This document shows, piece after piece, positions 44,651-56,489 of a stretch of DNA of 64,000 nt. This stretch comes from Butyriboletus loyo. Taxonomy: Eukaryota > Basidiomycota > Agaricomycetes > Boletales > Boletaceae. The stretch lies in assembly GCA_038093515.1 (NCBI GenBank), contig JBBPSI010000010.1, positions 62,001 through 126,000 on the forward strand, given 5' to 3'. Position numbers and translations under genes: made by a program. The notes under the pieces are model-generated. The model had not been told where the DNA came from. It made no database searches and saw only the letters and a program-made list of their open reading frames with translations. The stretch's first letter is position 1. Each line of letters opens with the position of its first letter.

Positions 44651-46078
44651 TTGTACGCAAATTGCGTATACACTTCGGTGACGACCTGGTCGTTGGTAGA
44701 TGGCATCTCCGAGCCTACGCAACTTGTGCAGGACACCGTGGAAGCAATCGGGCTGATAGACGTCGGAGAGAGTCAACCGAATGGCGTCCCCGCCTTGGGA
44801 GTAAGACAAGTGGACCCTGGAAAGACCCCTGACTACTGCAGGATCAAAGACTGGCTTCGTCAGCGCGATGACCCTCATCACATCCCTGTCCCTTCATTTC
44901 GGAGGACTCAAGCGGGTCAAACTTGTTAATGTAGAGACACCGCAGATCGTCATGTGTCGTCCCGACGGCTGCGACTACATTGCCCTCAGTTATATGTGGG
45001 GAGGTGTGGAGCAACCCAGTCACAAGCTGGGAGAAATACTGCCGACCGTTCCCGCGACTCTTGAGGATGCCATGACTGTGGTCCGCAATCTCGGAAAATA
45101 ATATCTCTGGGTGGACTCCTTATGCACAAACCAGGAAGATGACATAGAGAATGCCATACAAATCGCTCTCGTGAGCGCTATCTACAGTGGTGCGTGGGCC
45201 CACGATCATCTGCCTTCCTAGTCGCTCCGCTCGGAGCATGTAGGTACACTGCAGGATGTGATTCCTTAACTGCCTTGCGAGATCTGAAGGCTGCTGTCTG
45301 TAATGCCTACTCTCTCAACAGATCTCCTGGTCACCTTGGGCGTCTAGGGCGTGGACCTACCAGGAGGGATTGCTCTCGCCGCGACGTCTGTTCTTCACGA
45401 ATCACCAGGTCTACTTTGAGTACAACTCTCTCCGGCTCTGCGAGTCCCTAGATGACTTTAATTCACCATTTCATCTTCTATCAGAAAACAACGGCGAGCT
45501 GCGCTTGATGACCCGGTCAAGTCCAGTATCGCGGGACCCGAGGGTGTTATTGGTCGGGTGTCCTTCGCGATCCTTTCCGTCCCCTTTCTAGTGCCACGGA
45601 AGCACAGGCCGATGACGACAATTTCGCTGCGTACCTGAGGCTTGCGCACTCGCACACGATGAAAAACGTTATCCCACGACGCTGACGTGCTGGACGCGTT
45701 CTCCGCCATATTAAGCAACGCGTCTGGAAGAAAACCATTACAAAGGTGGATTCATGCAGGGTCTTCCTGTAGAAGACCTTCCGAGAGCTCTGTTGTGGCC
45801 CCACCCCACTCCGCCACGTCGCCGGGTTGACTTTCCAACATGGTCCTGGGCTGGGTAAAGCGAAGTGAACGATACCGTAATGTATGGGGGCCTCAGATCC
45901 CGACGATGCGATCATGCTCTCATTGCCCATATAGAAAGCTGGATATGATGACCACCTGGAGCTAATATATGGTTTCAATCCAACACCTCAGATAACGAAG
46001 GAACCCCTGGAGGAAAACTACACGCAGGATGGGTCAGGCGACGAGGAAGACAGCGACTCTTGGGGAATTCGGACTTGA
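44651..46078 (+). pseudogene. HET-domain (heterokaryon incompatibility) gene, dead
   Basis: HET-domain proteins trigger nonself recognition and cell death in fungi. Recognisable order: DYCRIKDWLRQRDDPHH (upstream helix), LVNVETPQIVMCRPDG, CDYIALSYMWGGVEQP, TLEDAMTVVRNLGK, then a TAA at 45,099-45,101 inside the strand that should continue with YLWVDSLCTNQEDDIENAIQ. Next come SAIYSGAWA, TIICLPSRSARS (other frame), and RAWTYQEGLLSPRRLFFTNH with QVYFEYNSL. A frame change near 44,890, the TAA, and at least one more frame change plus stops around 45,210-45,340 break it. The acidic tail, GSGDEEDSDSWGIRT, ends at 46,078. Enough signature strands remain to be sure of the family. No alternative splicing would remove all lesions. 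Confidence 0.85.
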
Positions 46079-47274
46079 GCTCAAATTCTGAATCTGACGA
46101 AGTCAGTGAAGGTAGGATGTTACATTATGGAAGCGACAGCTCATATTGGATCGTCGTCGGACTGATTCCTTTGAAGAAATAAACTCCAGGCCAGTGATTT
46201 AGTGTTCCGATTAAAAAAACCGATGTTTGAAGAGACCCCCATGGGATGGGTTCGATCTCGCAATTGATCTTCTAGTGCAAGATATTCTGGATATCTTCAT
46301 CCTTGAAAACGCCTAGATCATCTTCGTTTTGTGACAGACATCATGCGCTAGTGGCCGCTCGACTCAACTGTTGGATTCATCTGAAACTTCAACCATGGTT
46401 TGGATGGGAGAGTGTGGGTATGGAGATGCCCGTATCGCTATCGCAATGGCAGAAAATAAGAGAAGAAATGGAGATGGAACACACAAACGACTCTGGTCCT
46501 GGTCGGATAACCAATCCGTCACAGTTCCAGTCGATTGCCGTGACAAGGACTGGTAAAGGCTAAAGAAGATGTGACATCAAGCTCCAGGTTGCGAAGTCAT
46601 ACAATGAAAGCTCTGATCTTAGTTTCAGCTAGGTAAAGTCCTAGGATTCAAATAAGTATGGGGACAGGGCATCTAGAGGATGGGCCGTAGTGAGAGTTTA
46701 ATGCTGATCAGACCGGTTCGAGGGCTGGGTCGAGTTGGCAACGGCTATTAGCATATGACTGGGCTGTCTGTCACAGTGGTTCATTAGACGAGACGCCTCG
46801 TGTTCTTCGTAGTAGAGCAATGAGCAACACGACGAGGATGCAACACTCGGTGGTACTTACGGACCGGAAAATCAATGGCCAAATAGACGTGGTGACGTCG
46901 GCGGAAAACCCTTCCGCCAACCAGCCACTTTGTGTTCAGTGAGTACATAGATGCGCGCCCAGTTGGTCTCCCCCAGACACGCTTTCTTATATTGAAGCGT
47001 TTGTAGTGGGCGTTGTGTTCATTTTCTTGTCAGTTGGTGCTGGGACTCCCAAGCCAATGGCAATAGAACTTGTAAACAGTCCACGAAGTAGTAATGTTTA
47101 CAACACATCGACGTTGCCCTAAAGGCCTCGAGTCTCGAGGAGGGTCAGGAATAGTTCTGAAACAAGTAGTAATTTGTTGTTGATAATCCAGGCGCAAAAA
47201 AATTACTTCAGATGCTTGTTTTTCCACTTCCGCAAAGTGGTATTGATATATTTCTCTTCGGGTCGTCTCTCGAC
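46079..47274. other. intergenic region before the tRNA
   Basis: Frames near 46,303-46,563 on both strands mirror each other and lack any domain. Nothing else is supported. Confidence 0.4.
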
Positions 47275-47372
47275 GGCTCAATGGTCTAGTCGCATGATAC
47301 GTGCTTCGGGTATTCCCCGCCATTTAGATGGTGAAGATGTACGTGACCCGGGTTCAATTCCCGGTTGAGCCC
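47275..47372 (+). tRNA. tRNA-Pro (anticodon CGG) with a 27-nt intron
   Basis: The acceptor stem GGCTCAA pairs perfectly with TTGAGCC, with C as discriminator at 47,372. The D-arm is GGTCTAGTCGCATGATAC. The anticodon stem CGTGC pairs with GTACG (one G-U). The anticodon loop TTCGGG..T has CGG at 47,307-47,309. The intron lies at 47,311-47,337, one base 3' of the anticodon as in all nuclear tRNA introns. The T-arm is CCCGGGTTCAATTCCCGG. It reads CCG codons for proline. Length without intron is 71 nt. The internal A and B boxes (TGGTCTAGTCG-like, GGTTCAATTCC) serve as the Pol III promoter. Confidence 0.95.
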
Positions 47373-47380
47373 TTTTTTTT
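47373..47380 (+). terminator. RNA polymerase III terminator
   Basis: A run of eight T directly follows the tRNA 3' end, the standard Pol III stop. Confidence 0.9.
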
Positions 47381-47531
47381 CCACCACATCACATTCGGCC
47401 CCACTTGCAACGCACAGCGAAACCCAAGCGATGCTTCGCTGTGACGCACAAACGACCCTACTAGTTCTACCTGATTCCTTGACTTGACTACAAACCCTTT
47501 GTTGCCCAAACGCTCTCACTCGGGAAGCTGT

Positions 47532-49959
47532 ATGGATCATGAATATGATATCTTGGGCGGGTATATCCCCTCTTTCGTCCAGCATCTCAAAGACACTGGC
47601 GCGCGTCTGGGGTTACGGGTTGGGTCGCAGGAGAGCGAGGACCAGACCAGCGCAGGAGGCGCCGTCGAGGAGGTCGCCGAGGCACACACACACTCCAGCT
47701 GGACGCCAGCTGAACACGACGCATTTTTCCGCGCCCTTTCGGTATATTCCAGATGGAGGCCAGATCTCATCGCCGCCTGCGTCTCGACGAGGACTGAATG
47801 GGAGGTATGGATGTACTTGGAGGCACTGGAAGAGGGCGCTGCAACGCTAGCCATGCAACGAAGTGACAAAGACGTGGACGTAGAGGGCAACGAACGCCAG
47901 GACGTGGGTATCCAAGCTAACAGGTCTTCCCCTGATTCACGTTCTCACTCGGGCTCTGACATGGACGAGGACGAGGACTTGTGCGAACCCGCGCTTGAGG
48001 TCAGCCAAGCTTGGATCGACGTAGAGGAACGCATGGCTTCTTGCATCGTCCACGAGCAATATCTCACGTCTGTCGAGGGCGATGCTGTCGTTGATACGGA
48101 TCGTGTAGACGATGAGCCACCAAAGCGAAAACGGGGACGGCGTTGCGGTGCTGGCAAAGGACGTGCTCAAAGCCGGGTCCGAGGACGAACAGTATCCAAC
48201 GAAGGCTGCCATTCCCCTCCTGTTTACCGCTCTCTGTCACCTGAATCCACATCGGCGTTGGCACGCAAACGAGAGACGTTGATGAGTCGTTTAGAAGTCC
48301 CACATCTGCTGGTTCTGGATAGCATCTTAAGGGAGGGTGAAGAAGCGATGAAGGAAAAGAGTAAAAGCCGCGAGGGCTCAGTCACAGCGGCGATTCTGAC
48401 AGAGCACGGTGATGAAGGGGTACCCCGCGTTCGTGATGTGGAAGTACCGAACTTATTACATGGGATAACTGCGCTGCAGGGAACAAGGGTGACCCAATCC
48501 CCATCTAACGCGGCGATCGATCCGGTTCTGTTGGCCTTATCTGGAGGTGCAGACCTCGCGGGACGTCAGTCGGGTCGAGTTCAAAGTGAAAGTGCTTTGA
48601 CGAGTTGTCCTCCTGCACATGTCCCTACGCAGGGCCTGTTACTCAATGCCTCCACTCAGCCTATGTCACTGGAGGTATCTTCCGAATCTAGGATGGGCAC
48701 TATCCTTACGTTGCCGCACCGCAATGCTACTCCCACCAATCCGGACCCAGCTGCAAACGTTGAATCGGACCTGTCGTTGTTCTCCCCTCGTTCACGCCGT
48801 CGCATCCAGAAGCGACTTTATATGCGTCGAAAACGGGCATTACTTCGCGAGAATGGTGCAGCATCCGAAGGTGCTGCATGCACAAGGATAGAGAAGCTCA
48901 AGCCTGGCAAGAAAGCAAAATCGCAACAGCGCGAAACGCCGACCGTTTCGACCTCTGTGCCATGCACCGAGGCACATTCTGACTGTGAAATGGAGTTGCC
49001 GGAGAACGTATCCAAGAAGAACAAACCAGGCTTAACACTTCCGTACAAACTGAAGGCTCAGTTTGCCGAGCTGGGTATCGATGCGGCATATCTTCGCGGT
49101 CAGTGTATGGATTTATTGAACTTGAGTGCGCTGGGGAAGTTGATGGGGTAGGTTGCGAGTTCCTGGCGATGAGCCTGTTTCGTTTGGACTGTGACTTACA
49201 GACAGGTATTTGCGCTTAGGTTGTACTCGTCCCTCGAGCATGGCGGGGAAGAGGTGGACAGGTCGGCGATAGCACAGTCTATCGACGCCCAACTCGTTCG
49301 ACACCTGCAAGCTGCAATGGTAATGTTCGTGACGGACTTGATACACAGGGCGATTGTGTGGAAGGAAAGGGAAACAAGGTTGAAACAACGGAGCCTGGCG
49401 TGGAGACATGGTGATCAGGTGTGTTCTAGATTCTACGGCAAGTCAACGTTGCACGTTCTCACTACTATAGATCACCGCCGGTGCCGTCGAACATGCTATA
49501 GAAGTTATCGGTGCACGTTATCATAACCATAAAGAGTATTTCAAGTCACTAGAAGCATTCCATGGCCTCGAGACCGAAGCCTCTGTCCCTGCAAATACTT
49601 CCGAGGAACCGGACCCCACAGGTGCATCCGTTGATCCTAACATCGAAGCGGCGGATCGATCTGCCGAGCCTCGTGATATTTCACCTCATCGGGATGTGTA
49701 CACCCCGCTCATCCACCCGCCGTCTACATGGAGGATGGGTGCACTGACTTGTCTCTCGCGGACGTACGAACGGGAGGCGACGAGAACGCGACGAGGGACG
49801 AGTACGGAAATCGAAGAGGAAGAGCTGATGTCGGATGAGACTGACGAAGAGGCGTTGGAGGCGGAGCTGAATGAGGAAGACGAGGCGGACGTTTGGGACA
49901 TGGAACTGGCTGCGACGGACGAGCAGGGTCTCTGGGACGGAGTGAGGGGACGACAATAG
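47532..49959 (+). CDS. SANT-domain protein, Rrn5-like (RNA polymerase I upstream activation factor)
   Basis: Likely homologue of Rrn5, a subunit of the upstream activation factor that recruits Pol I to rDNA promoters. The first ATG, 47532, gives MDHEYDILGGYIPSFVQHLK. The SANT/Myb-like helices are SSWTPAEHDAFFRALSVYSR and WRPDLIAACVSTRTEWEVWM, with YLEALEEG after them. A long acidic and basic low-complexity middle (DEDEDL; PPKRKRGRRCG) includes SRRRIQKRLYMRRKRALLRE. Near its end LPYKLKAQFAELGIDAAYLR and QCMDLLNLSALGKL occur. Exon 2 (from 49,203) holds QVFALRLYSSLEHGGEEVDR and ATMVMFVTDLIHRAI-like helices; exon 3 has AGAVEHAIEVIGARY and an acidic Glu/Asp tail to TAG 49,957. The SANT helix plus VIGARY-type histone-fold-like C-terminus fit Rrn5. 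The assignment rests on pattern, not on alignment. Confidence 0.65.
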
Positions 49960-50767
49960 ACTAGTTATTACCGGGCTAAAATTTTAATTTCAAGAATAAA
50001 TACGTCATCTACTTAAAATCCAGGGTCCGTGCGTGGTGAAAATGTGCAACGTGGAGGAAGTAAATGATGAGTTGTTAACTGGGCGATTTATCTGACAATT
50101 TTGCGTTGCTTTTTTTTTTTCGCATTCTCATTTGTTCAGTTTGACGAGTTTTGTGCTTGACGAGCGCCGTCTGTGCCGTTGTCCTTGTCATCCTCGTCGT
50201 CTCATCCCTTCTTCTCGACGTAAGTCTACCCTTTGCTCCCCGTTTCCCGCGTCGTTCTCGATGTTCTTGGCATCCATCGCCGCCGGCTTCTACCAAGTAC
50301 ATGTGCTGACACCATCTTCCTTCTTGTCTCTAGGGCGTGGGCTCTGATCTCGTCAATCTTGGTCTTGTCCTTAACCCTTTACCAAACTTTTACCTCTATC
50401 TATAAGCACAGCAGTCTTCTCTCCCTCTAGTACCCTCTGCTTTTTGTGCGTGTTTTTTCTTCTTCCCTCCCCCTTCCCTCCAGCACACCCACACTCGTTT
50501 GTCTCAAGTTGAGAAGTGTCCAAAAAGTTTGCTGAAAAATCGCACTTTTTACACTTCTTGCTACCTTCGCGTTGCATATATCCCCAGACCACATCCCACA
50601 CACTCCCTTTACATCCTCTATTTTCTGAGGTTATTCTTTCTCTAACTTTACTCGTTCTCTGTTTCATTGTCATTCGTCGAAACTTCTTTCAACGACTTTC
50701 CGCCGTTGCCAATTCCCTCTCCATTCCCTTTCTCCGCAATCGGATCCCTATTTTCTCGACAAACACA
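49960..50767. promoter_or_regulatory. long pyrimidine-rich leader/promoter of the Nrd1-like gene
   Basis: About 800 bp with strong C/T bias on the plus strand, including TTTTTTTTTTCGC near 50,110, CTTCTCTCCCTCTAG near 50,415 and TTCTTCTTCCCTCCCCCTTC near 50,455. Such CT tracts mark transcription start regions of well-expressed fungal genes. A 5' UTR intron is possible but not demonstrable. Confidence 0.5.
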
Positions 50768-53177
50768 ATGGACGACTCTCAAACAGCCTTTGCAAGTCAT
50801 TATCCTTACGCTTTTGACCTCGATATGATGAAGGTCAGGGTTTTCCTTTTGCTCTTCCTTCGTGTCGCTAACATATCTTCATCTTCGTATCGCGTTTCGT
50901 CAGAGGTCTATGGATTCCGTCGGTGGCCCAGATGCCAAAAAAGCTCGTTGGTCCCCTACTTCACTCAATGGCGTGACCCCCTCCGGCGGTCTTACCGCAC
51001 CAGCTAATTCTGGCACCAATGTTTCTAATCGGGACGCATTCGCCAACTATGGATATGGTCCCCAAGCATCGATCTCCCAATCGTTCCAGCCTAGTTCTTC
51101 CCCCGCATTCGCGTCCAACGCACTGTATTCTACACCCTCACTCAGTATCAATACAGCCGTGAATGGCCAGGGCATGCAAATGGGCGCACAGATGAGCCCT
51201 CACATGGGGGTTGGCTTTGCCCAACAGCAACAGCAAGTAGTACAACATGGGCAAGTAAACGGAGGAAGCCCTTACAGTGCTGGTGCATTCAGTTATGGGA
51301 TGCTCGGCATGGGCCTTCCGAGCGTAGGGATGCTGGGTGGATTCCCGTATTCGAGTCAGTCTGGCAACCTTGGACAGGTGTGTATGGTTGTCTGAGATCA
51401 TCCGTGGGCAACATGGGGCTGCAATCGTTATGTCTCACTTCCTTCGATGACAGAATTTCTCTCAGCAACCACGTCTTCCTTCATTGAGCGTCAACATCCC
51501 ACCTACCCCTGGAGCTTACTCCCCCGCTGCTCTCTCCGCCGTTATGTCTGGCACTCCGAATGCAACTGCACGTACCGTTTACATCGGAAACTTGCCTGCA
51601 ACTGCATCTGTCGACGAGCTCCTCAACCTTGTTCACTTCGGACCTCTTGAATCTATCCGAGTACTCCCGGAGAAATCTTGTGTATTTCTATCATTCCTTG
51701 ACGGCCAGACGGCTGCCTCATTCCATGCCGACGCGACAATAAAAAAATTGTCTTTACATGGTCAAGAGCTCAAGATCGGTTGGGGAAAGCCTTCTCCAGT
51801 CCCGGCGCAAGTGCAACTCGCGATTCAACAGAGTAACGCGAGTAGAAACGTCTATTTAGGCGGTCTTGAGGAAGGCATGACAGAGGAGATGTTAAGGGAT
51901 GAGCTTAGCCGATTTGGCCTAATTGATCAAGTCAAGATTGTGAGGGACAAGAATATTGGGTTTGTACACTTTTTGAGCATTTCGGTAGCCACCAAGGTAT
52001 GTACTGCATATCTGTGCTATCTCGGTCAGCTTGGCTGATGGTTTATTTCTCTCCTTCAGGTGGTCAACACGCTGCCTACGGAACCGGCCTGGGCAGGCAA
52101 ACGCGTCAACTACGGCAAAGACAGATGCGCATACATCCCCAAATCACAGCAGGCCGCTGCTCAGGCTGCTCAGGCTGCCGCTGCGCAGTCCCTTGTTCAA
52201 TCTGCCGTCCTCACCCCGAACTCTGCTGCGCCTTTTGGATCAATGCACCAATTTGGCGGTCCATTCTCCCCGTACGCAGCATTTTCACCGGATAGCATGG
52301 GCTTGGCTGCCGGCGCAGGAATGCACGGACTTAATAGAACAGTGTACTTGGGGAATATTCACCCAGAAACGACGACGGAGGATCTGTGTAACGCTATCAG
52401 GGGAGGTGTATTGCAAAGTGTGCGGTACATGCAAGACAAGCATATTGCGGTGAGTGTTGGTTCTGCTGTCCTGTTCAGCGTCCCGTGATTTCTGATCATA
52501 TATACCCAGTTCGTCACATTTGTCGACCCAGCTGCTGCTTTCACGTTCTTCCAGGTGTCATCGTACCAGGGTTTAACTCTGAACAATCGCCGCCTCAAGA
52601 TTGGTTGGGGAAAGAATTCGGGTCCACTTCCACCTTCGCTAGCATTGGCAGTGCACTCCGGTTCTACCCGGAACGTGTACGTGGGTAATATCGAAGACTT
52701 TGAATTGTTCAGTGAGGAGAAGCTCAAGAGAGACTTTGGAGAGTATGGCGACATCGAGCTTGTTAATTTCCTGAAGGAAAAGTACGTATCCGCCCTGCTA
52801 CGCGACCTAGTTATCCAGAGTGGCCTACAACCTTGTCCTGCAGGAACTGTGCATTCGTCAACTTCACCAACATCTCTAATGCCATCAAAGCAATTGACGG
52901 TGTGAAGAATAAGCCAGATTATGCCAACTTACGCATAGCCCATGGGAAAGACCGGTGTGCTAATCCGCCGCGGTCAGGACCACAGGGTAGCTCAAGGCGT
53001 ACGGCAAGCGGAAACACCGTAAGTGGTGCAGGTACAGGCACAAATGATATTGGAGGGTGTGTGGAGGAGGACGTCGTCGGTGTGGTAGATGGCATTGGTG
53101 AAGAGACCGGTCCAGGTCCTGAAATCCCGGAAATGCACATCGAAGCCGAGCACGAAGCCATGAATGGAGCGAACTAA
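50768..53177 (+). CDS. four-RRM RNA-binding protein, Nrd1/Msa2-like
   Basis: Similar to fission yeast Nrd1 (Msa2), an RRM protein that blocks entry to sexual differentiation by binding mRNAs. ATG 50768 begins [20 protein letters not shown], then an intron and a long Gln/Gly/Ser-rich disordered head. RRM1: [20 protein letters not shown] with [17 protein letters not shown]2: [20 protein letters not shown] with [19 protein letters not shown]3: [20 protein letters not shown] and, across an intron, [17 protein letters not shown]4: [20 protein letters not shown] and [20 protein letters not shown]. Each RRM is followed by [27 protein letters not shown] or IAHGKDRCA, the repeated pattern of this family. 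The acidic tail ends at TAA 53,175. All RNP1/RNP2 aromatic positions are plausible. The final exon follows a donor at GAAAAG/GTACGT. Size is roughly 620-650 residues. Confidence 0.9.
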
Positions 53178-54450
53178 CTCGTTTGCGCGAAGTTCTCCAC
53201 GAACAATATTTGCATTCCTCCTTGATACCCCATGTGCCCCCCCCCCCCACGTATGCGTCGCCCCTCGGTCTCTTGTCTCCGTGTCGTGATCCATCACAAA
53301 ACAACCGAAAGCTTGTAAAGATGTCTAGCCAAATCAAGTGGATGGGAGCGGTTTGGCTCCGGATTTTTGTCTCTGTCGGATATCGCCAACGCCGGTATCG
53401 AATCTACAACCTCCGTATTATTCCCGGTATGGTGCCGGTGACACGTCTTCGTTATGGCTCCCCTTGTCAAGCTGAGCATGATGAAGTATCCGGAGAGACG
53501 TGAAATACCTTTGGGCTATTGGTTGACTCTTTCTTTATTCACTTGACTTTCGCGACGGTCTATACTTACGCTCATACTTTCCGTTACTTTATCCACTTCT
53601 TTTTCTCTCCCTCTTTCCTTTTGTTCTCCCTATGCCATCATTCTTTTCTGTTGTCTGATCCGGCCTCTGCTTGACACATAACCCTTTGCATTGTGTCGGA
53701 AGTGTGTCCCTCTGGCGTACCCCGCATCCTCACGTTCACTTTGAACTTATAATACCATACTTATGCCTTTCATTATCGTTATCGTGACAATGGGCCCTGG
53801 CTTTGTTCTCGATGCTGTCGCTCTCTGTGGACTGTACATCTCTCTGGCATATACGTTACCCGTGCTACCCCCGATCAGGCTGCCTATACACATCATGCCC
53901 AATGGGTACATATCGATGAATGTGCTAATCGAACTCATTTATTCGATAGATGCTCCCCTCGAGACCGCTAACTCCAAGTTGGTTACCGGCGTCTCTGTGT
54001 CTTTTTTTTGACATTCATTTCCTGAACCGAAAACGCCGCCTGACTCGCCATCATTGTCAGTGAAGATTTTTTATACCGTACTACGCATTCAAAGTCCGAG
54101 TTCAAAACGAACATTTAGCTTGACGTACGCAAGCCGGGGAGCCTTGACCGTTCATTTTTCCAAAGGGTCCGTCTTTCCGTTACGTAGATTTCGTGTTGAT
54201 GATGACGATTCTCTGTAGCAGGTTCTACCCCTGCTGTCACCGCCCAAGCGTAATGCGATTCTTATGGATCCCAGGGTCTTCCTCTACCCTGGTACGACCG
54301 ACGATTATTTAAGAAGGGGCGCAAGGGGCACAGGCGGGCGAACTAGATTCCCTCTCCGAATCTGCACGCCAGACTTTAGATCCTCCCGTGTTCACTCTTT
54401 ATCAGTCCGTCCTTTCGTTCTTTAATTACTTCCCCTCCATTTATTTGAAA
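53178..54450. other. 3' region of the Nrd1-like gene and promoter of the next gene
   Basis: Begins with a long T-rich 3' UTR containing a run of twelve C (53,237-53,248). No other coding frame is supported. Pyrimidine-rich sequence precedes the ATG at 54,451. Confidence 0.4.
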
Positions 54451-55529
54451 ATGGACTTTGACAAGACAAGGTTTTCGGTGGACTGGTTCATTCCTGGAGA
54501 CAAGTATGGCCCCAAGCGTCTGTCGTTCCCGAAATCCGCACGCATTAGCATAGACGACCTTGTTTCAGACTCGCCGGTGCGTTTGCTCGGTCGATTTCCT
54601 TTCTGTCATCGATATTTACTCAAGCTGACATGTCTCAAGTTGTCCTTTTGTTTCAGTCCAGCTGACGAGGCTATTCCGCGGCCACGCTCCTACACTTTTG
54701 TCGATACTCCCTTTGAGGGGGTGTGTGGCTGGACCACCAGTCCCCCTCCCTCACCACTCACCCCCTCGGACCGTGAGCGATATCCGATGCATGTTCAGGA
54801 CCCAAAACCATGCGAAGAAAATTCGACGGACTGGCGAGCGCTCGCCAGTCCAGGCCTTCTTTCCGTCGCAGACGACTGTGCATTATGCGGGGTTGACTTG
54901 GACGTCTCGTGCCTTGACGCCGTAGACGAGGAACTGCTTGTTTCGCCCGTGGAGTGCTTCACTGAACTGTGTTGGGCAGCTGCTGTCCACGAGGATGTTA
55001 CGGCTCCTGTCATACCCAGACGAAACACGCGATCCCGTGCGTGTTCGTTCAAATGTGACGATACACGCGCATTCCCCTCTCCCTTGGCGAGGGATTATCT
55101 GGGTGGCTTTGAGCGCACTCGGCCCTTGGCTGCAAAAATAACGTTACCGCTCGGAACAGTGAGTATCCGTTTCCAGTACGATAGCGCTGGAGGGTTGATC
55201 TTCGTTTCGTCTTGCAGTTCCCGCACTACATGTCGTCCTCTTCTGAATCACTCGATACGTCGCTGATGCTTCCAGAAAATTCCCTTGCGCATATCCTGTA
55301 CACCAATCCTGAAGGACCTCCCCTTGCTTTACCCATTCAGGGTACTATACATATGCCACGGCGTTCCAAGAAGCGAGATCAGACTCTCACGCCGTCTTTC
55401 GAACCACCCGCGCCATCACAATACTCGAAACCTTGTCTTAAAGCGTCCAGGTCAAGCCATGCGCTTCGCGTTGTCTCGGATGCATGTTCGACGCTTGCGC
55501 GTACGAGGCGAAATTCACCTCATGCTTGA
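54451..55529 (+). CDS. hypothetical protein
   Basis: Not recognised. The in-frame ATG at 54451 (GAAAATGGAC context) starts MDFDKTRFSVDWFIPGDKYG and PKRLSFPKSARISIDDLVSD. The frame stays open to a donor at 55,158, then continues after a 59-nt intron with FPHYMSSSSESLDTSLMLPE, PEGPPLALPIQGTIHMPRRS and a basic tail ending RRNSPHA at TGA 55,527. Within exon 1 a GT-AG stretch (54,577-54,656) looks like an intron, but removing it puts a stop in frame, so I left it in. About ten cysteines and many Pro/Ser, no membrane span or known domain. The protein is probably intracellular and partly disordered. Confidence 0.5.
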
Positions 55530-56489
55530 ATCCCTCGGATGCCTTCCCCGTTTTGATTAGTCAGGGGCGGTGCAACTGTCCATTTGTTATCATACCCCAC
55601 CTGGCCATTGGCCTTTACTTGTGTCCCTGTGTACCCCCTCCGACGTGGTAAACTAGAAGAGGTAGCATATACATGCTCGTACGTTCCATCCATATTTATA
55701 TATTTATAGATCGAAGACGATGTGGTTGGTTAACCTACATGGTCGAACAATTACTAGTGCACAAAATCCGTTGTCTACCCGACCATGATATATTGCGAAC
55801 GGATCAGGTGGCAAAAAAAAACTTGTGTGATGGCGCGGCGTCATATCATTGGCAGAAGAACGCCAGCAGCGAGATCCTGCCATGCCGTTTTGTTCCCGTC
55901 ATCATGTCAAAGTAATCTACCCGTCTTCGGTGGTACGTACCTGGCCGCTCTGGACTTGTGATGTTAATTAATGATGGACCGGGCCGGCTACATCCTCTCG
56001 TCGTTTCACGTTAAGCGACGAAAAGCAGGTCGACGTGGGCCAATCGCAAGACGGACGGGCGCAAGTCCTCGTGAATGCAGGCGCATTCACCTGGTCACCA
56101 GGCCGATCATGCGTGCATTGCCTGTCATGATTCGTGATACCCTTGAACGGTCCTAAACGAACCGTGCCCTTTTTTTTTGAAGAGCAAGATCCGAAACGTT
56201 GGCCGGGCCAGTTTTCGTTTTCCTGCAAAGTGTATATCAATTCAGCATGGACCCTTGGACACGCGAAGGAAGACGCGGGCCCATATCGACGATTAATGAG
56301 GCTTTGCCTCACAACGGGGGCGAAGAAGGCTGCTTCGGCACCGCCGACAGCCCAGCGCTGTGATAAATCATGCAAGTACATATTACGGTAATCAAGTTAT
56401 AAACGTCGCGTCCAAACGCCTCATATGTATATACAATCCACTCGATCAAGCTTGAGAAGATTGGCTTCGGCATAGCATGAGATTTTAGA
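55530..56489. other. intergenic region
   Basis: No supported gene; open frames on opposite strands around 55,970-56,390 mirror each other. A TATATTTATATATTTATAG stretch lies near 55,695. Confidence 0.4.

Noticed and set aside
47484..47531. Upstream extension of the Rrn5-like protein
   Set aside because: The frame is open but starts at TTG; the first ATG is 47,532.
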